This document shows positions 1 to 9,282 of a DNA stretch of 64,000 nucleotides, in pieces; the first letter of the stretch is position 1, and every line of letters starts with the position of its first letter. The translations under genes and the position numbers were made by a program. Source of the DNA: Chryseobacterium elymi (GTDB taxonomy: Bacteria > Bacteroidota > Bacteroidia > Flavobacteriales > Weeksellaceae); NCBI RefSeq assembly GCF_003385495.1, contig NZ_QNUH01000001.1:372001-436000 (forward strand), written 5' to 3'. The notes below the pieces were generated by a model. The model did not search any database. It was not told the origin of the DNA and saw only the letters and a program-made list of their open reading frames with translations.

Positions 1-1294
1 CTCTCACACTAGCAATATTAAGATTAAGAAGGTCTAATGATGTAGAACTGAGCATCAAACCGATAGAATGATATGGAACTGTACTGCTGGGAGAGCTAAA
101 GTTTACACTTACATCAAAACTTAAATAAAAATCCTGATTGGCTTCAATAATTTTTGAAGATTTAAGTGCCGATACCACCACAGCCTCATTAGCATAGGCT
201 TTTACATTTGGATTACTCTGGTACTGCCCTGCGCCTGCATTTCCAAATACACTATCATTAGTAAGGTTATTGTAGATCTTTTTTGACCATACAATAGTAC
301 TCAGATCGAAGTTGTTGGATGAGGCCGATACAGTAACAATACTTGTCGTTCGGTGTACCTGAACAGTTGGAGTTGAAGTTCTGATAACAATATTATAATT
401 TTGATTTGCAGAAAGAGAATCTCCATATAAAGTTACCACCATAGATTTTCCATCAGCAAAAGTCTGAAACCCTAAACAGTCAACTTCTCCAACTCCCAAT
501 TGGTTCTCTTGTGGTATAAATTTTACCGAAGTGTTTGCTGGATTTAAGTTTAAATTTAAGCCTTGTAGTACCAAATATTTTACCGTGTGTTCATGTTTAA
601 GAATAGAAGGGGTGATAGAGTATACATTAAGTGCTGCATTACTGTATTGATTATTCCATGCAAGCCCAAATTGTTCTTTTTCTGCTGTTGTTAAAATATT
701 TGGAAGCTGCAGAAGAAGATTCTTTCCGTTTGATTTTCCCAGCCTGCCGGATGCATTTTGAGCTAATAACATATTAAAAGTCGTATCACTCGAAACATCG
801 GCTAATCCGGTTACTGAATAATAAAGCCCTGATGTATTCAATGTCCAGTTGGCACCGAGTGTCAGTCCGGCACCGGGTACCGTAGTCAGAGAAGAATTGG
901 CAACGTTTTTTCCTAAATCACCAGCAGGTAATTTCGCTACATTTCCATTGTCATCCAAACCCACAATTTTCGGATAATCTAAAACATTACCATCTGTGGA
1001 AGGTATATCCAACTTCTGATTTAATTTTTCGCGTGTATTGGCGTTGTAGTCTCGTTGGTTTATGATTCCCTCCGCAATAAAAGAAGGGTTTGAAATCGAA
1101 AGATGAGTATCTGCCAGTTCCAGAGGAATACTTCCATCAGTAACAGCATGTGTTTTCAGATCTCCATTTTGATCAATGGCATAATCTGTATAAATGGGAG
1201 AGCCAGACTCGGCGACCTGGTAAATGACATTAGTTTCCCTCTCTTCAACCGGTGGTAATTCATTTACTCGTATAATTTTTCCTATTATAGACAT
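1..1294 (-). CDS. Tail-fibre-like protein, C-terminus cut by window edge
   Basis: An open frame runs from the ATG at 1294 (MSIIGKIIRVNELPPV) to the left edge without a stop, about 431 residues seen. The first 110 residues are polar and look like the N-terminal part of phage or prophage fibre proteins (NVIYQVAESG, then a section on default values and parameters). The rest is rich in N, S, T and hydrophobic beta-type stretches, with no signal peptide. It lies 31 bp downstream of the 1,213-residue gene on the same strand, so the two are probably co-transcribed. The fibre assignment is by general sequence character only. Function and length are unknown because the end is outside the window. Confidence 0.6.
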   Translation of the reverse strand, partial: MSIIGKIIRVNELPPVEERETNVIYQVAESGSPIYTDYAIDQNGDLKTHAVTDGSIPLELADTHLSISNPSFIAEGIINQRDYNANTREKLNQKLDIPSTDGNVLDYPKIVGLDDNGNVAKLPAGDLGKNVANSSLTTVPGAGLTLGANWTLNTSGLYYSVTGLADVSSDTTFNMLLAQNASGRLGKSNGKNLLLQLPNILTTAEKEQFGLAWNNQYSNAALNVYSITPSILKHEHTVKYLVLQGLNLNLNPANTSVKFIPQENQLGVGEVDCLGFQTFADGKSMVVTLYGDSLSANQNYNIVIRTSTPTVQVHRTTSIVTVSASSNNFDLSTIVWSKKIYNNLTNDSVFGNAGAGQYQSNPNVKAYANEAVVVSALKSSKIIEANQDFYLSFDVSVNFSSPSSTVPYHSIGLMLSSTSLDLLNLNIASVR

Positions 1295-1325
1295 ATTTTT
1301 TATTTTTTTAAATTAGTAATTCTTG

Positions 1326-4300
1326 TTATTGCCAGTCTCCTGAAATAACTTTCTGTCCTTCAGTAGTTTCCACTCCAAGAAGATGATCGTTGGGTAAAAA
1401 ATTAGTTTCACATATTGATCCCAATTCATCATCAAACTTTACTCCGGGCTCACAGTTACAAGGCAATGCTTTTTCCACTTTCAGCCCGATGGAACCCGCC
1501 TGGAGAATAGTAAGCGAAGTAGGAATCTTCTCTCTCCATGGCTCTCCTTCTTTTGTGGCTTTTGGTGAACGCAATTCGTCCACAATAGACAGGAACAGAG
1601 GATCATCAATTACCGGAATTTCTCCTCCGTTCCAGATTTGTCCTGTAGCTAAGAAATGTCTTACCGCTTCTTCAAATCCCGGTCTTACAGTAACGATAAC
1701 TCTTGCCATCCCCGACTGCATAAAGGCTCTGAATACAGGATCATTATCATCAAACTGATAAAGATCCCCCCAGTTAGCTCTATTGCCCCAATAATAAGGG
1801 TACAAATAATAGCTTATGAGTTCCCATTCAAAAGCCTGTTCCATGAATTTTATAAAGGCTGCATATCTGTCCAGGGTTCCATCTACTTTTATTTCGGTAT
1901 TGGTGAAACTTTCCGTAGAATTATCTGTCTGGTAATATTTATTTTTCCCGAATGTTAATTCTGCGTTTGGATTTTGACTCAGCATATAGGAAATACAGTT
2001 CCTTCTCAGGATGGTATTTTCTATTTTCCTGTAGAAACCTGGATTGGAACCTTTGATCTGGGCTCCTAATGCTTTTGCATCTGCTAAAGCAGCTTCATAT
2101 TTAGCCAAATCAATTTCGTACGCTTCAATGATCTTATTGAAAGCTGTCTGGAGCCATTCATTTTTAGCTTCTGTAGTCAGTTTACATTTTACACTTGCAT
2201 TAACATCAATGGCATGGGATCCAATCAAGGAGAAAGAAACAGGAACTACCTGATAGAAATTTCTAATCGTTACTTCCGAGCCATCCATATAGGTTCCGCC
2301 AATTCTTAAACAAGGGCTTAACACTCCTTCTCCTCCTGTCTGTATTACTCCTATAGCTGCAACGGTTACATAGTTTTCAGGGATCTGGATTTCCGCACCT
2401 CCGGCGATAGCTTCATCGTATTCTGATTTTCCATTTGAATCCCCGACCGTATTGGAAAAGGCTTTACCTACATAAATGATTTCTTCTGGCTTTTTATCAA
2501 TATCTACCTTGTATTTGCTTAACCAGTATTTTAAAACCATATCTCCTGAAGCTCCATCCAAGGATGCAAAATTCTCCATCTTGTTAACGGTGGATGTTCT
2601 GGGGTCTATAGGCTTTATCAATAGGTTTTCAGTGGTTTTGCTGGCTTTCATTCCTAAATTATGGAGCTTTGCCGGTTCGGGAATCATAAATTCAAACATC
2701 ATACGCTTACCATAGTTATAGATCTGGTTTTTTACCACTTTATCTACCCATCGGTAAACGCCCACTACATGGTTGCTTCCTTTGGTGTTGTCAAATCCAT
2801 GTTTGTTGTTTTCTTCATATTCTTCCAGGATTTTATCAATACGCTCTTCCTTCACCTTGGTAACAATCCTGTCCAACGCCCTTGCTGTTATATCTTTGGC
2901 ATCAGTGACTGCCTGACGGTTACTTTCTTCTTTGGAATTGTGGGTAGCATAGTTAGCTCCGGTACTTATACCGTATTTTGCGGAACCGGCTCCCCATGAA
3001 GCATTAAAACCAGCCTGTGTGGCAAAGTCTTTGGATTCCTGAAGTATTTTGGAAACTTCACTTTGCATTTCATGCCTTTCGGTAGAGGTAGTATCTGTCA
3101 GCTTTTCTTTTTCAGATTCTGATGATCTGGTGGTTTGGGATTCGCTACGCTTAAGTCTTCGTGTTGCTCTTTCTTTATACTCTCTTGCCATGATATTTTC
3201 GATGTGAGCCACATCTCCCTCCACATAGCAATATGTACTTTGTTCTACTTTTCGATAATCAGCAATACCTATATTTTTCATTCCGAAGCCTGAAGGAATA
3301 AATGCGCCTTCAGAGGTAGGATTGGCAGGGTTTTCCGGGTCCGTAGGATCTGTTGTCCTGTCTTTAGGGGTAAATATTCCGCGTCCCTGAAACAAATGTA
3401 CATCATCATTGCTCCTGCTTAATGTCACCTGCATTGTATAGGAAAGCCCGTCACTTAAGACAACAGCTCCTTCCAGCTCTATAACCTCTAACTTTTCAAT
3501 ATCCACATGAGGAATTTTATTATTGTGAAAGAGGGAAGTTACGTTAGCGGCACCACTCCACGGGTCGGTACCGGAACCTGACGCAATGGTCTGTCCGCCT
3601 ACTTTAACCTGATAATTTCCACTAATAATCTGTTTGGGCTGGTTTATATCCGTAGTAACAGCTATTGAATGTCCAATACCAGGCATAAGCGGAACCCTGC
3701 GAGTCGTTGTCGTGAAGGGGATAACTCCATTATTATTCAGTGAATTGGTAACAGGAACTAAAATGCCTCCTATATTGGTAAATGTAGGCTGGTTAATCAC
3801 TGTATTGTTTAGGATCTGCTGCTGCTGTAATTGACTGTCTTGTATAACAGCTCCGGAAACTTCTGCAAAAGTAGAAATTCCTTCTAAAGCCTCACTGACA
3901 GATACTGCTCCGAAGATTTTACTTAATGCGTACTTGCTTTCATCGGTTAAAGCACGTTCCAGTTCTTCAGGATTAATTTCCGGCCTGAACTCAAAGCTAA
4001 ACTCCGGTAAGTTAAGTGGAGACACGTGAAGGCTTAAAAGTTCTTCATTTAACCTGGATAATTCTTCTTTTAAGCCCGGATTTGAATCAAATAATTCAGG
4101 ATTAGCAATGCTCAGCTCGGTAAGGTACTTAACTCTGTTTTCAATAACTTTTTTTCTGTTCTCTGTTTCTGATAACTGTTTCTGATAGTCGGCCTGAATG
4201 GGTTTTACTTCTTTCAGATAATTTTCATAGGCCACTTTATAGGCTTCCTGGTATTCTTTCTGATAAACTTTTTCCAGCTTATTCAGTGATGCTGATAAAT

Positions 4301-4967
4301 CCTGGTTCAGATGCAGGTTACCCACTGCTTCTGTATACTTCTGGCCTTGTTCGTTGTAGAAAGGTTCACCCAGTTCTCCTTCTCCCGCTACAGCCATTCT
4401 GGAGAAACTCATTGCTTGGGAGCCACTTCCGGCCTTGAAAAGTTCTTTTGGAAGAACTACTTTTGCTTTTATCACATATTCATATCTTGATTGGGAAAAA
4501 CCATCATAATATCTTAAGATATGATCAAGGTGTAAAAGATGCATCAATGTTTCCTTGGCATAAAAGTCTTTTTGAGTAACCACCTGATAAACAAGGTTAT
4601 CCCAGATTTTAGAATCAATACGAATAATTTGTTGGTGGTATTCTCTATAATGGCTGATTTTAGCATCAAACTCCTCTTTAGTCGCTTTGGCTTTATTTCT
4701 TGCTACCCAAACAGCAAGTTCATAGAATGCTGTATCCTGCGCTTTTAAGGATTCTTCAGTTTCGATTGTTAAACCTGTAATTTCTTCACAAGTTTTCTGT
4801 AAAGATTCGCCAGCTTCAACTCTAGGGTCAATGACTCCTTTTTGAGTGGCATAATCTCTGAAAACAAACCTTCTTTCTTTGTTTTCGTGATCAGATAGCT
4901 CAGCATTACGCATAGTAGCGAACCTGAATAGTGTTTGTGAGCTATTATTTTGATTAATTTCTTCCAT
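1326..4967 (-). CDS. Large uncharacterised protein (1,213 aa), possible structural or surface-acting protein
   Basis: I do not recognise this family firmly. It starts at an ATG and has no signal peptide. Residues about 215-330 are charged and helical, a likely coiled coil. Residues 390-560 are N/T/P-rich and beta-like. A striking segment at about 575-615 (YCYVEGDVAHIEN, then a run of K/R/E) is followed by a long S/E/K/R helix. The last 50 residues hold three cysteines (ALPCNCEPG and SICETN). The product ends 31 bp before the fibre-like gene, suggesting a two-protein module. No protease, glycosidase or nuclease motif is evident. A structural or injected protein of a phage-like particle is one possibility, by inference from the neighbour only. 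Confidence 0.75.
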   Translation of the reverse strand: MEEINQNNSSQTLFRFATMRNAELSDHENKERRFVFRDYATQKGVIDPRVEAGESLQKTCEEITGLTIETEESLKAQDTAFYELAVWVARNKAKATKEEFDAKISHYREYHQQIIRIDSKIWDNLVYQVVTQKDFYAKETLMHLLHLDHILRYYDGFSQSRYEYVIKAKVVLPKELFKAGSGSQAMSFSRMAVAGEGELGEPFYNEQGQKYTEAVGNLHLNQDLSASLNKLEKVYQKEYQEAYKVAYENYLKEVKPIQADYQKQLSETENRKKVIENRVKYLTELSIANPELFDSNPGLKEELSRLNEELLSLHVSPLNLPEFSFEFRPEINPEELERALTDESKYALSKIFGAVSVSEALEGISTFAEVSGAVIQDSQLQQQQILNNTVINQPTFTNIGGILVPVTNSLNNNGVIPFTTTTRRVPLMPGIGHSIAVTTDINQPKQIISGNYQVKVGGQTIASGSGTDPWSGAANVTSLFHNNKIPHVDIEKLEVIELEGAVVLSDGLSYTMQVTLSRSNDDVHLFQGRGIFTPKDRTTDPTDPENPANPTSEGAFIPSGFGMKNIGIADYRKVEQSTYCYVEGDVAHIENIMAREYKERATRRLKRSESQTTRSSESEKEKLTDTTSTERHEMQSEVSKILQESKDFATQAGFNASWGAGSAKYGISTGANYATHNSKEESNRQAVTDAKDITARALDRIVTKVKEERIDKILEEYEENNKHGFDNTKGSNHVVGVYRWVDKVVKNQIYNYGKRMMFEFMIPEPAKLHNLGMKASKTTENLLIKPIDPRTSTVNKMENFASLDGASGDMVLKYWLSKYKVDIDKKPEEIIYVGKAFSNTVGDSNGKSEYDEAIAGGAEIQIPENYVTVAAIGVIQTGGEGVLSPCLRIGGTYMDGSEVTIRNFYQVVPVSFSLIGSHAIDVNASVKCKLTTEAKNEWLQTAFNKIIEAYEIDLAKYEAALADAKALGAQIKGSNPGFYRKIENTILRRNCISYMLSQNPNAELTFGKNKYYQTDNSTESFTNTEIKVDGTLDRYAAFIKFMEQAFEWELISYYLYPYYWGNRANWGDLYQFDDNDPVFRAFMQSGMARVIVTVRPGFEEAVRHFLATGQIWNGGEIPVIDDPLFLSIVDELRSPKATKEGEPWREKIPTSLTILQAGSIGLKVEKALPCNCEPGVKFDDELGSICETNFLPNDHLLGVETTEGQKVISGDWQ

Positions 4968-5602
4968 CTTTTTTTGTAAATTTGTTTGATTTTATAAAAA
5001 GGTTAAGGTCTGAAATCCTTTTTAGTAGGAGTCTTCAGGTTTTAGCCTTATTTTTTTAGGTGGTTTCCGGCTAGGATGTCCACCTTAATTTTTAATGTCA
5101 ATTTTCATTTATGTGTTTTTCTTGAAGCAAATATCAGAGCCGGAAGCGACAGAACTTGACGTGTTGAAAATAAGTTTTGAATTTTCTTCAATTAAAATTT
5201 CACGTCTCACTGAACCCATTGAAAAATTAGGATATTTATTCTGACAGCCACAGGATTGCCTCATTTTATAGCAGCTCAAAAAAACCCTTCTCATTTAAAT
5301 TTAGAAACTAAACATTTAGTTATTAGGATTGGGAGAGGAAAAGATAAGTATGCAGTTCTTTTTGGAATACTTAACGATCTGTACTCAATGATAAGAAGCC
5401 TTAGGTTTATTTCAAATAGTAGACAATGAAAAATAAAGTCTAAGAAGATAATATTCAGAAGCATTATCAAATAATAATTCATATCTCCTTGAAATTCAAA
5501 ACAAAATGTCGTAAATTTATTCTTCACAAAAACAGTGTTTTCCCCCTTTTATAGAGTTGAGTAGTTACCTAATTTTGTTTTATAAAATTAAAAACCATAA
5601 AA
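4968..5602. other. AT-rich intergenic region between divergent genes
   Basis: No convincing gene lies here. It holds the upstream regions of the large minus-strand gene (start 4967) and of the plus-strand lipoprotein (start 5603). A TAATTTTG at 5570-5577, 25 nt before the lipoprotein ATG, fits the Bacteroidetes -7 element, but I find no TTG at the right distance upstream, so the promoter call is weak. Two short minus-strand frames (5109-5294 and 5291-5527) have odd compositions and were not accepted. Confidence 0.4.
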
Positions 5603-6166
5603 ATGAAAACTCCTTTTTTATTGAAAAATCTAAGCTCGCTTCTTGCTGTGCTTATTTTAAGTTTTTGTATGCTAAGCTGCACACGCTGCTCCGAACCTCC
5701 TAAAGAACCCGTGAGTGACAGCTATAAAAAGAAACTGATAAGTTACCGTGAAGGCAGAGTGCTTTATGATGAATACTCCAGGACCAACAATGTAATTCTT
5801 ACAAAATACAGAAACGGAGAGCCGGATTCACGCTGGTACTGGTTTTCTGTAGAAGATATGGAAGGCTATCTTAAATATGTAAAAGAAACCGCCAAAAAAC
5901 AACACCTGAAAAATCCGGGAATCAGAATTTATATGGGAAAATATCCCCAGAATCATCCTAAAAGCAAAATGGCAAAACCTGAATACGCCGGCTACCAGAC
6001 CATTTTCTTAGTTCCTACTGCTCAGAATCTTAAAAGAGATACCTCAGGAACCATGTCCAGAGCAATAATGTCCACGGATGAAAATCTGAATGTAAAGGAG
6101 ATGGAAGTTCTCAATATGACCAATCTTGCTCCTCCACCTAAAGTTTCCACCGCAGATATGCCGTAA
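5603..6166 (+). CDS. Putative lipoprotein, unknown function (187 aa)
   Basis: The N-terminus is a lipoprotein signal: a hydrophobic stretch (LLAVLILSFCM) ending in the lipobox LSC, with the lipidated Cys at about residue 26, so the product is probably anchored in the inner or outer membrane facing the periplasm. The mature part is charged and soluble, with WYWFSVEDMEGYLKYV near residue 75. I recognise no domain. It is followed after 11 bp by a small polytopic membrane protein and then by a two-component pair, all on the plus strand, so a role near that signalling system is possible but unproven. Confidence 0.75.
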   Translation: MKTPFLLKNLSSLLAVLILSFCMLSCTRCSEPPKEPVSDSYKKKLISYREGRVLYDEYSRTNNVILTKYRNGEPDSRWYWFSVEDMEGYLKYVKETAKKQHLKNPGIRIYMGKYPQNHPKSKMAKPEYAGYQTIFLVPTAQNLKRDTSGTMSRAIMSTDENLNVKEMEVLNMTNLAPPPKVSTADMP

Positions 6167-6177
6167 AAAAGAAAGCC

Positions 6178-6822
6178 ATGAACTGGAATATAGAAATAGG
6201 GAAGCAAATATCTATGGTTTTATCCGTTGTAGTGATGGTCTTAATGATTATCAAATACAGGAAAATCTGGAAAGAGAATTTATTTTTTGTCGTAGGATAC
6301 ATATTATTTTCCCTGATTGATATTTTTTGCTATTTCTATTTTAAAGCTATGAACCGGTCTACTGAAATATTTTTTGTGATTGGCTTTTTAATGATCGTGT
6401 TTTTCCTATATCTGCTGTATTATTATCAATTACTGTATTGGCCTCTTTTAAAAAAATTGCAGTTGATCCTTTTGATCCTTTTTGTTGTCAATATTGTTGT
6501 TATGTTTTATACAGAAGATGATCTGCTGCATCGCTTTTCTTTTAATATGCTGTATACTGATATCCTTTTGTTGCTGTTTTCCATTATTTTATTTTTATAC
6601 CAGACGTTTAATTCTGATAAAATACTGGAACTTACTAATTATTTGCCTTTTTGGATTTCAGTCTCTTTACTGATTCTTTTTATTGGAAGTATTCCGATCC
6701 TGTATTTCAGGACTACCGTTTCAGAGCATATCTATTTTTTTATTTTATTTATGCTAAATCTTATCAGTAACGGAATACTTATATTGGGATTGATTTGGAA
6801 CAGACAGAATAAACTTAGATAA
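6178..6822 (+). CDS. Polytopic membrane protein, unknown family (214 aa)
   Basis: Almost the whole protein is hydrophobic, with about seven predicted membrane helices, for example at residues 10-25, 35-55, 60-83, 90-110, 118-140, 155-178 and 185-205. Short basic loops such as KYRKIWKENL separate them. No catalytic motif is visible. It sits 11 bp after a lipoprotein gene and 11 bp before a histidine kinase gene. The tight spacing suggests one transcript, and the protein may be an accessory or sensory membrane partner of the kinase, by inference from position. Confidence 0.75.
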   Translation: MNWNIEIGKQISMVLSVVVMVLMIIKYRKIWKENLFFVVGYILFSLIDIFCYFYFKAMNRSTEIFFVIGFLMIVFFLYLLYYYQLLYWPLLKKLQLILLILFVVNIVVMFYTEDDLLHRFSFNMLYTDILLLLFSIILFLYQTFNSDKILELTNYLPFWISVSLLILFIGSIPILYFRTTVSEHIYFFILFMLNLISNGILILGLIWNRQNKLR

Positions 6823-6833
6823 GACTTTACAGT

Positions 6834-7604
6834 ATGGAAGAAAACAATTTGGTCATTACCTTTACCATTACCTTACTTATTGTCGTTTTAATGATGATCT
6901 TCATCTATGTAGTTTTTATCAAAAAGAAGACAACCCTTCTGATCGAGCAGAAAGAAAAAGATATGCGGTTTGAAAGAGAGCTCGCAACCTCCCAGGTCGA
7001 AATAAAGGAACAGACACTGAATTACATCGGGCAGGAATTACATGATGATGTAGGTCAAAAGCTCTCCGTGGTCCGTTTGAGACAAAATCAGCTTATTTCC
7101 AAGCTGAAAAATGCAGAAAAAGAAGAACTGAGCGAGCTAAGTGAATTGTTGGGCGAATGTATTCAGGATATCAGAAATCTATCTAAAACCCTGATTACAG
7201 AGCAGATCATTCATTTCGGACTGACGGAATCCATTGAAAGAGAAGTAAAAAGAATACAGAAATTAAAATTATTAAAGATAGACTTCATCACCCAGAAACA
7301 CGATATTGATATTGCTCCCAAACACGGTCTGATTCTTTTCCGGATCATTCAGGAAAGCATCAATAATATTTTAAAGCATTCCAGGGCCAAAAATGTATCT
7401 ATAAAACTTGAAGATAACCAAAATTCATTAAGAATTAATATCTCAGATAACGGAAAAGGTTTTAATACCGACAAGATACAGGACGGTTCGGGACTGAAGA
7501 ATATGGAACTGAGAGCCAAACTGATCCATGCGGAATTTTCCATACAGTCGGAACTTGATAAAGGAACACAAACCTCAATAACCTATTACAAACACTTCAT
7601 ATGA
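6834..7604 (+). CDS. NarL-type sensor histidine kinase (HisKA_3/HATPase)
   Basis: A single membrane helix spans residues about 8-29, with no periplasmic sensor domain. A short coiled linker leads to a HisKA_3 dimerisation domain with the phospho-acceptor His70 in GQELHDDVGQKLS. The ATPase domain has an N-box (ESINN, 174-178), a G1 box (DNGKGF, from 205) and a G2 box (GSGL, 218-221). The stop overlaps the start of the response regulator by 4 bp (ATGA), so this is a cognate pair. The lack of an extracellular domain suggests that the signal comes through the membrane or from the membrane protein encoded just upstream. Confidence 0.92.
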   Translation: MEENNLVITFTITLLIVVLMMIFIYVVFIKKKTTLLIEQKEKDMRFERELATSQVEIKEQTLNYIGQELHDDVGQKLSVVRLRQNQLISKLKNAEKEELSELSELLGECIQDIRNLSKTLITEQIIHFGLTESIEREVKRIQKLKLLKIDFITQKHDIDIAPKHGLILFRIIQESINNILKHSRAKNVSIKLEDNQNSLRINISDNGKGFNTDKIQDGSGLKNMELRAKLIHAEFSIQSELDKGTQTSITYYKHFI

Positions 7605-8245
7605 AAACTATTCCTATAGCTATCGTTGATGACCATACGTTAATGTCTAAGGCATTGGAAAATATGATCATGGAAAACCCTCAGTACAGCGTGATCATGA
7701 ATCATCCCAACGGTGAAGATTTTATTGCCGCCATAGAAAAAGCTTCAGAATTACCTGCTGTAGTGCTGATGGATATTAATATGCCTTATAAAAATGGTAT
7801 AGAAACCACAGAATGGCTCACCGAACATCACCCTGACATAAAAGTGATAGCCCTGACCATGGAAGATGATGAAAAAGTTCTTATCAAAATGCTCAAAGCT
7901 GGCGCGAAGGGATATCTGCTAAAAGATATGCAGCCAGACATCCTTTTTCAGGCAATAGATACCGTATTTGATAAAGGCAGCTTCTATACCGATTTCGTCG
8001 CTCAGAAATTATTAAAGGTAAAAACAGAAGACATTAAAAATGCGTCTCTCCTTTCCGAATTAAAAGGCCGGGAAAAAGAATTTATAAAATGGGCCTGCAG
8101 CGAGCTTACTTACAAAGAAATAGCAGACAAAATGTTTCTCAGCCCAAAAACCATTGATGGATACAGAGACTCTGTTTTCCTGAAACTGGAAGTAAAAAAC
8201 AGAGTTGGGTTGGTTCTTTTCGCCCTAAAACATGACTTGAGCTGA
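7601..8245 (+). CDS. LuxR/NarL-family response regulator
   Basis: An N-terminal receiver domain has the acidic pocket DDH at 10-12, phospho-acceptor Asp58 (VLMDINMP) and the conserved Lys108 (YLLKD). The C-terminal LuxR-type helix-turn-helix lies at about 150-210 (LTYKEIADKMFLSPKTIDGY), with an EKEFIKWAC stretch before it. The 4-bp overlap with the upstream kinase gene indicates translational coupling. It is expected to bind DNA when phosphorylated by that kinase; the target genes cannot be read from this window. A stem-loop at 8298-8330 ends the unit. Confidence 0.94.
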   Translation: MKTIPIAIVDDHTLMSKALENMIMENPQYSVIMNHPNGEDFIAAIEKASELPAVVLMDINMPYKNGIETTEWLTEHHPDIKVIALTMEDDEKVLIKMLKAGAKGYLLKDMQPDILFQAIDTVFDKGSFYTDFVAQKLLKVKTEDIKNASLLSELKGREKEFIKWACSELTYKEIADKMFLSPKTIDGYRDSVFLKLEVKNRVGLVLFALKHDLS

Positions 8246-8297
8246 TCTAATTTTCTTTCTTTAATCAACATAGCCCAAAACCATTTATAACTCACTC

Positions 8298-8330
8298 ATC
8301 CGGTAGATTTTCAAAATTTACCGGATTTTT
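8298..8330 (+). terminator. Rho-independent terminator after the response regulator
   Basis: ATCCGGTAGATTTT and AAAATTTACCGGAT form a 14-bp stem with one mismatch and a 1-nt spacer, followed by TTTTT. It lies 53 bp after the stop at 8245. Confidence 0.7.
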
Positions 8331-8367
8331 CATTTTCGCTTTATTTATCATCCATAAAATAGTTCAG

Positions 8368-8398
8368 TTGTAAAAAATAAATACTTTTAATACATTTG
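8368..8398 (+). promoter_or_regulatory. Bacteroidetes-type promoter for the 8416-10314 operon
   Basis: A TTG at 8368-8370 is separated by 20 nt from TACATTTG at 8391-8398, matching the TTG and TAnnTTTG elements of Bacteroidetes sigma factors. The ATG of the first gene follows at 8416. Confidence 0.65.
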
Positions 8399-8415
8399 TT
8401 TAAAACATATTCTGA

Positions 8416-8925
8416 ATGAATTTCGAGCAGATCAACTTACACCTTGAGGCTTACAAAAAACACGACCAAATTCTGGATGCCGCCCGATTTTTAATCCATT
8501 CCTTTGACCTGGAACATGAAAACTTTGCAGGTTTTGGATTCAGGGAAGAGCTCTCTCCCACTTCTATGCTGTTGACCGCAGAAGGCGTACTGGGAGGGCC
8601 TCAGACCGTAATGATCCCAAAGAATTTATTTGATTTTGATCTGAACCTCGTTCTGAATATGGTTGCCCATGAAATGCTTCATGTACGGCAGAAAGCACCC
8701 GGACAGGTGATCGAAGACAAAAATGAGCGTGAATTTCAGGCGTATTATGAAATGCTTTTCCATAAAGTCTTTCCACAGATTCCGGAAGTTTCGGATCATT
8801 ATAAAAAATTCTTTGGCGGTCAGGCACTTGAATATTACAGAAGAATGGGCGAAGGATCGGGACTGCAGCAGAAATATAAAGCAGAAAAAGCTGAAGTGGA
8901 ACATTTAATCAATTCATTACTATGA
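8416..8925 (+). CDS. Putative metal-dependent protein with HExxH motif (169 aa)
   Basis: A small cytoplasmic protein without signal peptide. It carries AHEMLHVRQK at about residue 80-90; the HExxH form is the zinc-binding signature of metallopeptidases, and an acidic stretch (EDKNEREFQAYYE) follows that could supply the third ligand. The rest matches no family I can name. It is the first gene of a four-gene operon behind a clear promoter at 8368-8398, and its stop overlaps the CsaA-like start by 4 bp. Protease activity is an inference from the motif. Confidence 0.8.
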   Translation: MNFEQINLHLEAYKKHDQILDAARFLIHSFDLEHENFAGFGFREELSPTSMLLTAEGVLGGPQTVMIPKNLFDFDLNLVLNMVAHEMLHVRQKAPGQVIEDKNEREFQAYYEMLFHKVFPQIPEVSDHYKKFFGGQALEYYRRMGEGSGLQQKYKAEKAEVEHLINSLL

Positions 8926-9269
8926 CGATAAAGCCGGAAATATCCTGGGCAGACTTTGAAAAAATAGACATGCGATGCGGAACGATAATTTCAGTTACCG
9001 ATTTTGAGAAAGCAAGAAACCCTTCTTACCAACTGGAAATTGATTTCGGAGATCTTGGAATCAAAAAATCCTCTGCACAGATCACCTCTCTTTATCAAAA
9101 AGAAGAGCTCATAGGAAAGCAGGTAATGGCTGTTGTAAATTTTCCCAGAAAACAGATCGCTAATTTCTTCAGTGAATGTCTTGTAATGGGAGTGTATGGT
9201 GAAAATAAAAAAGATGTTACCCTTTTAACACCTTCACTACCCGTAAAAAACGGAATGTCGATAGGATAA
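8922..9269 (+). CDS. csaA: CsaA-like tRNA-binding-domain protein
   Basis: At 115 residues this is essentially one tRNA-binding OB-fold domain, the size of the CsaA family. The family features are visible: FEKIDMRCGTIISV near the N-terminus, NPSYQLEIDFG in the middle, and the C-terminal VMGVY with NGMSIG close to the end. CsaA proteins are described as export-related chaperones with tRNA-binding ability; whether this one acts on proteins or on tRNA is unknown. It overlaps the preceding gene by 4 bp and is followed 13 bp later by an exonuclease gene. Confidence 0.9.
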   Translation: MTIKPEISWADFEKIDMRCGTIISVTDFEKARNPSYQLEIDFGDLGIKKSSAQITSLYQKEELIGKQVMAVVNFPRKQIANFFSECLVMGVYGENKKDVTLLTPSLPVKNGMSIG

Positions 9270-9282
9270 AACACAAACATAT

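Noticed and set aside
5109..5527. Two short minus-strand frames upstream of the large protein gene (61 and 78 codons)
   Set aside because: The second starts with GTG and is an AT-driven hydrophobic run; the first has no family likeness, no supporting promoter, and ends in a disordered stretch. Not strong enough to call.
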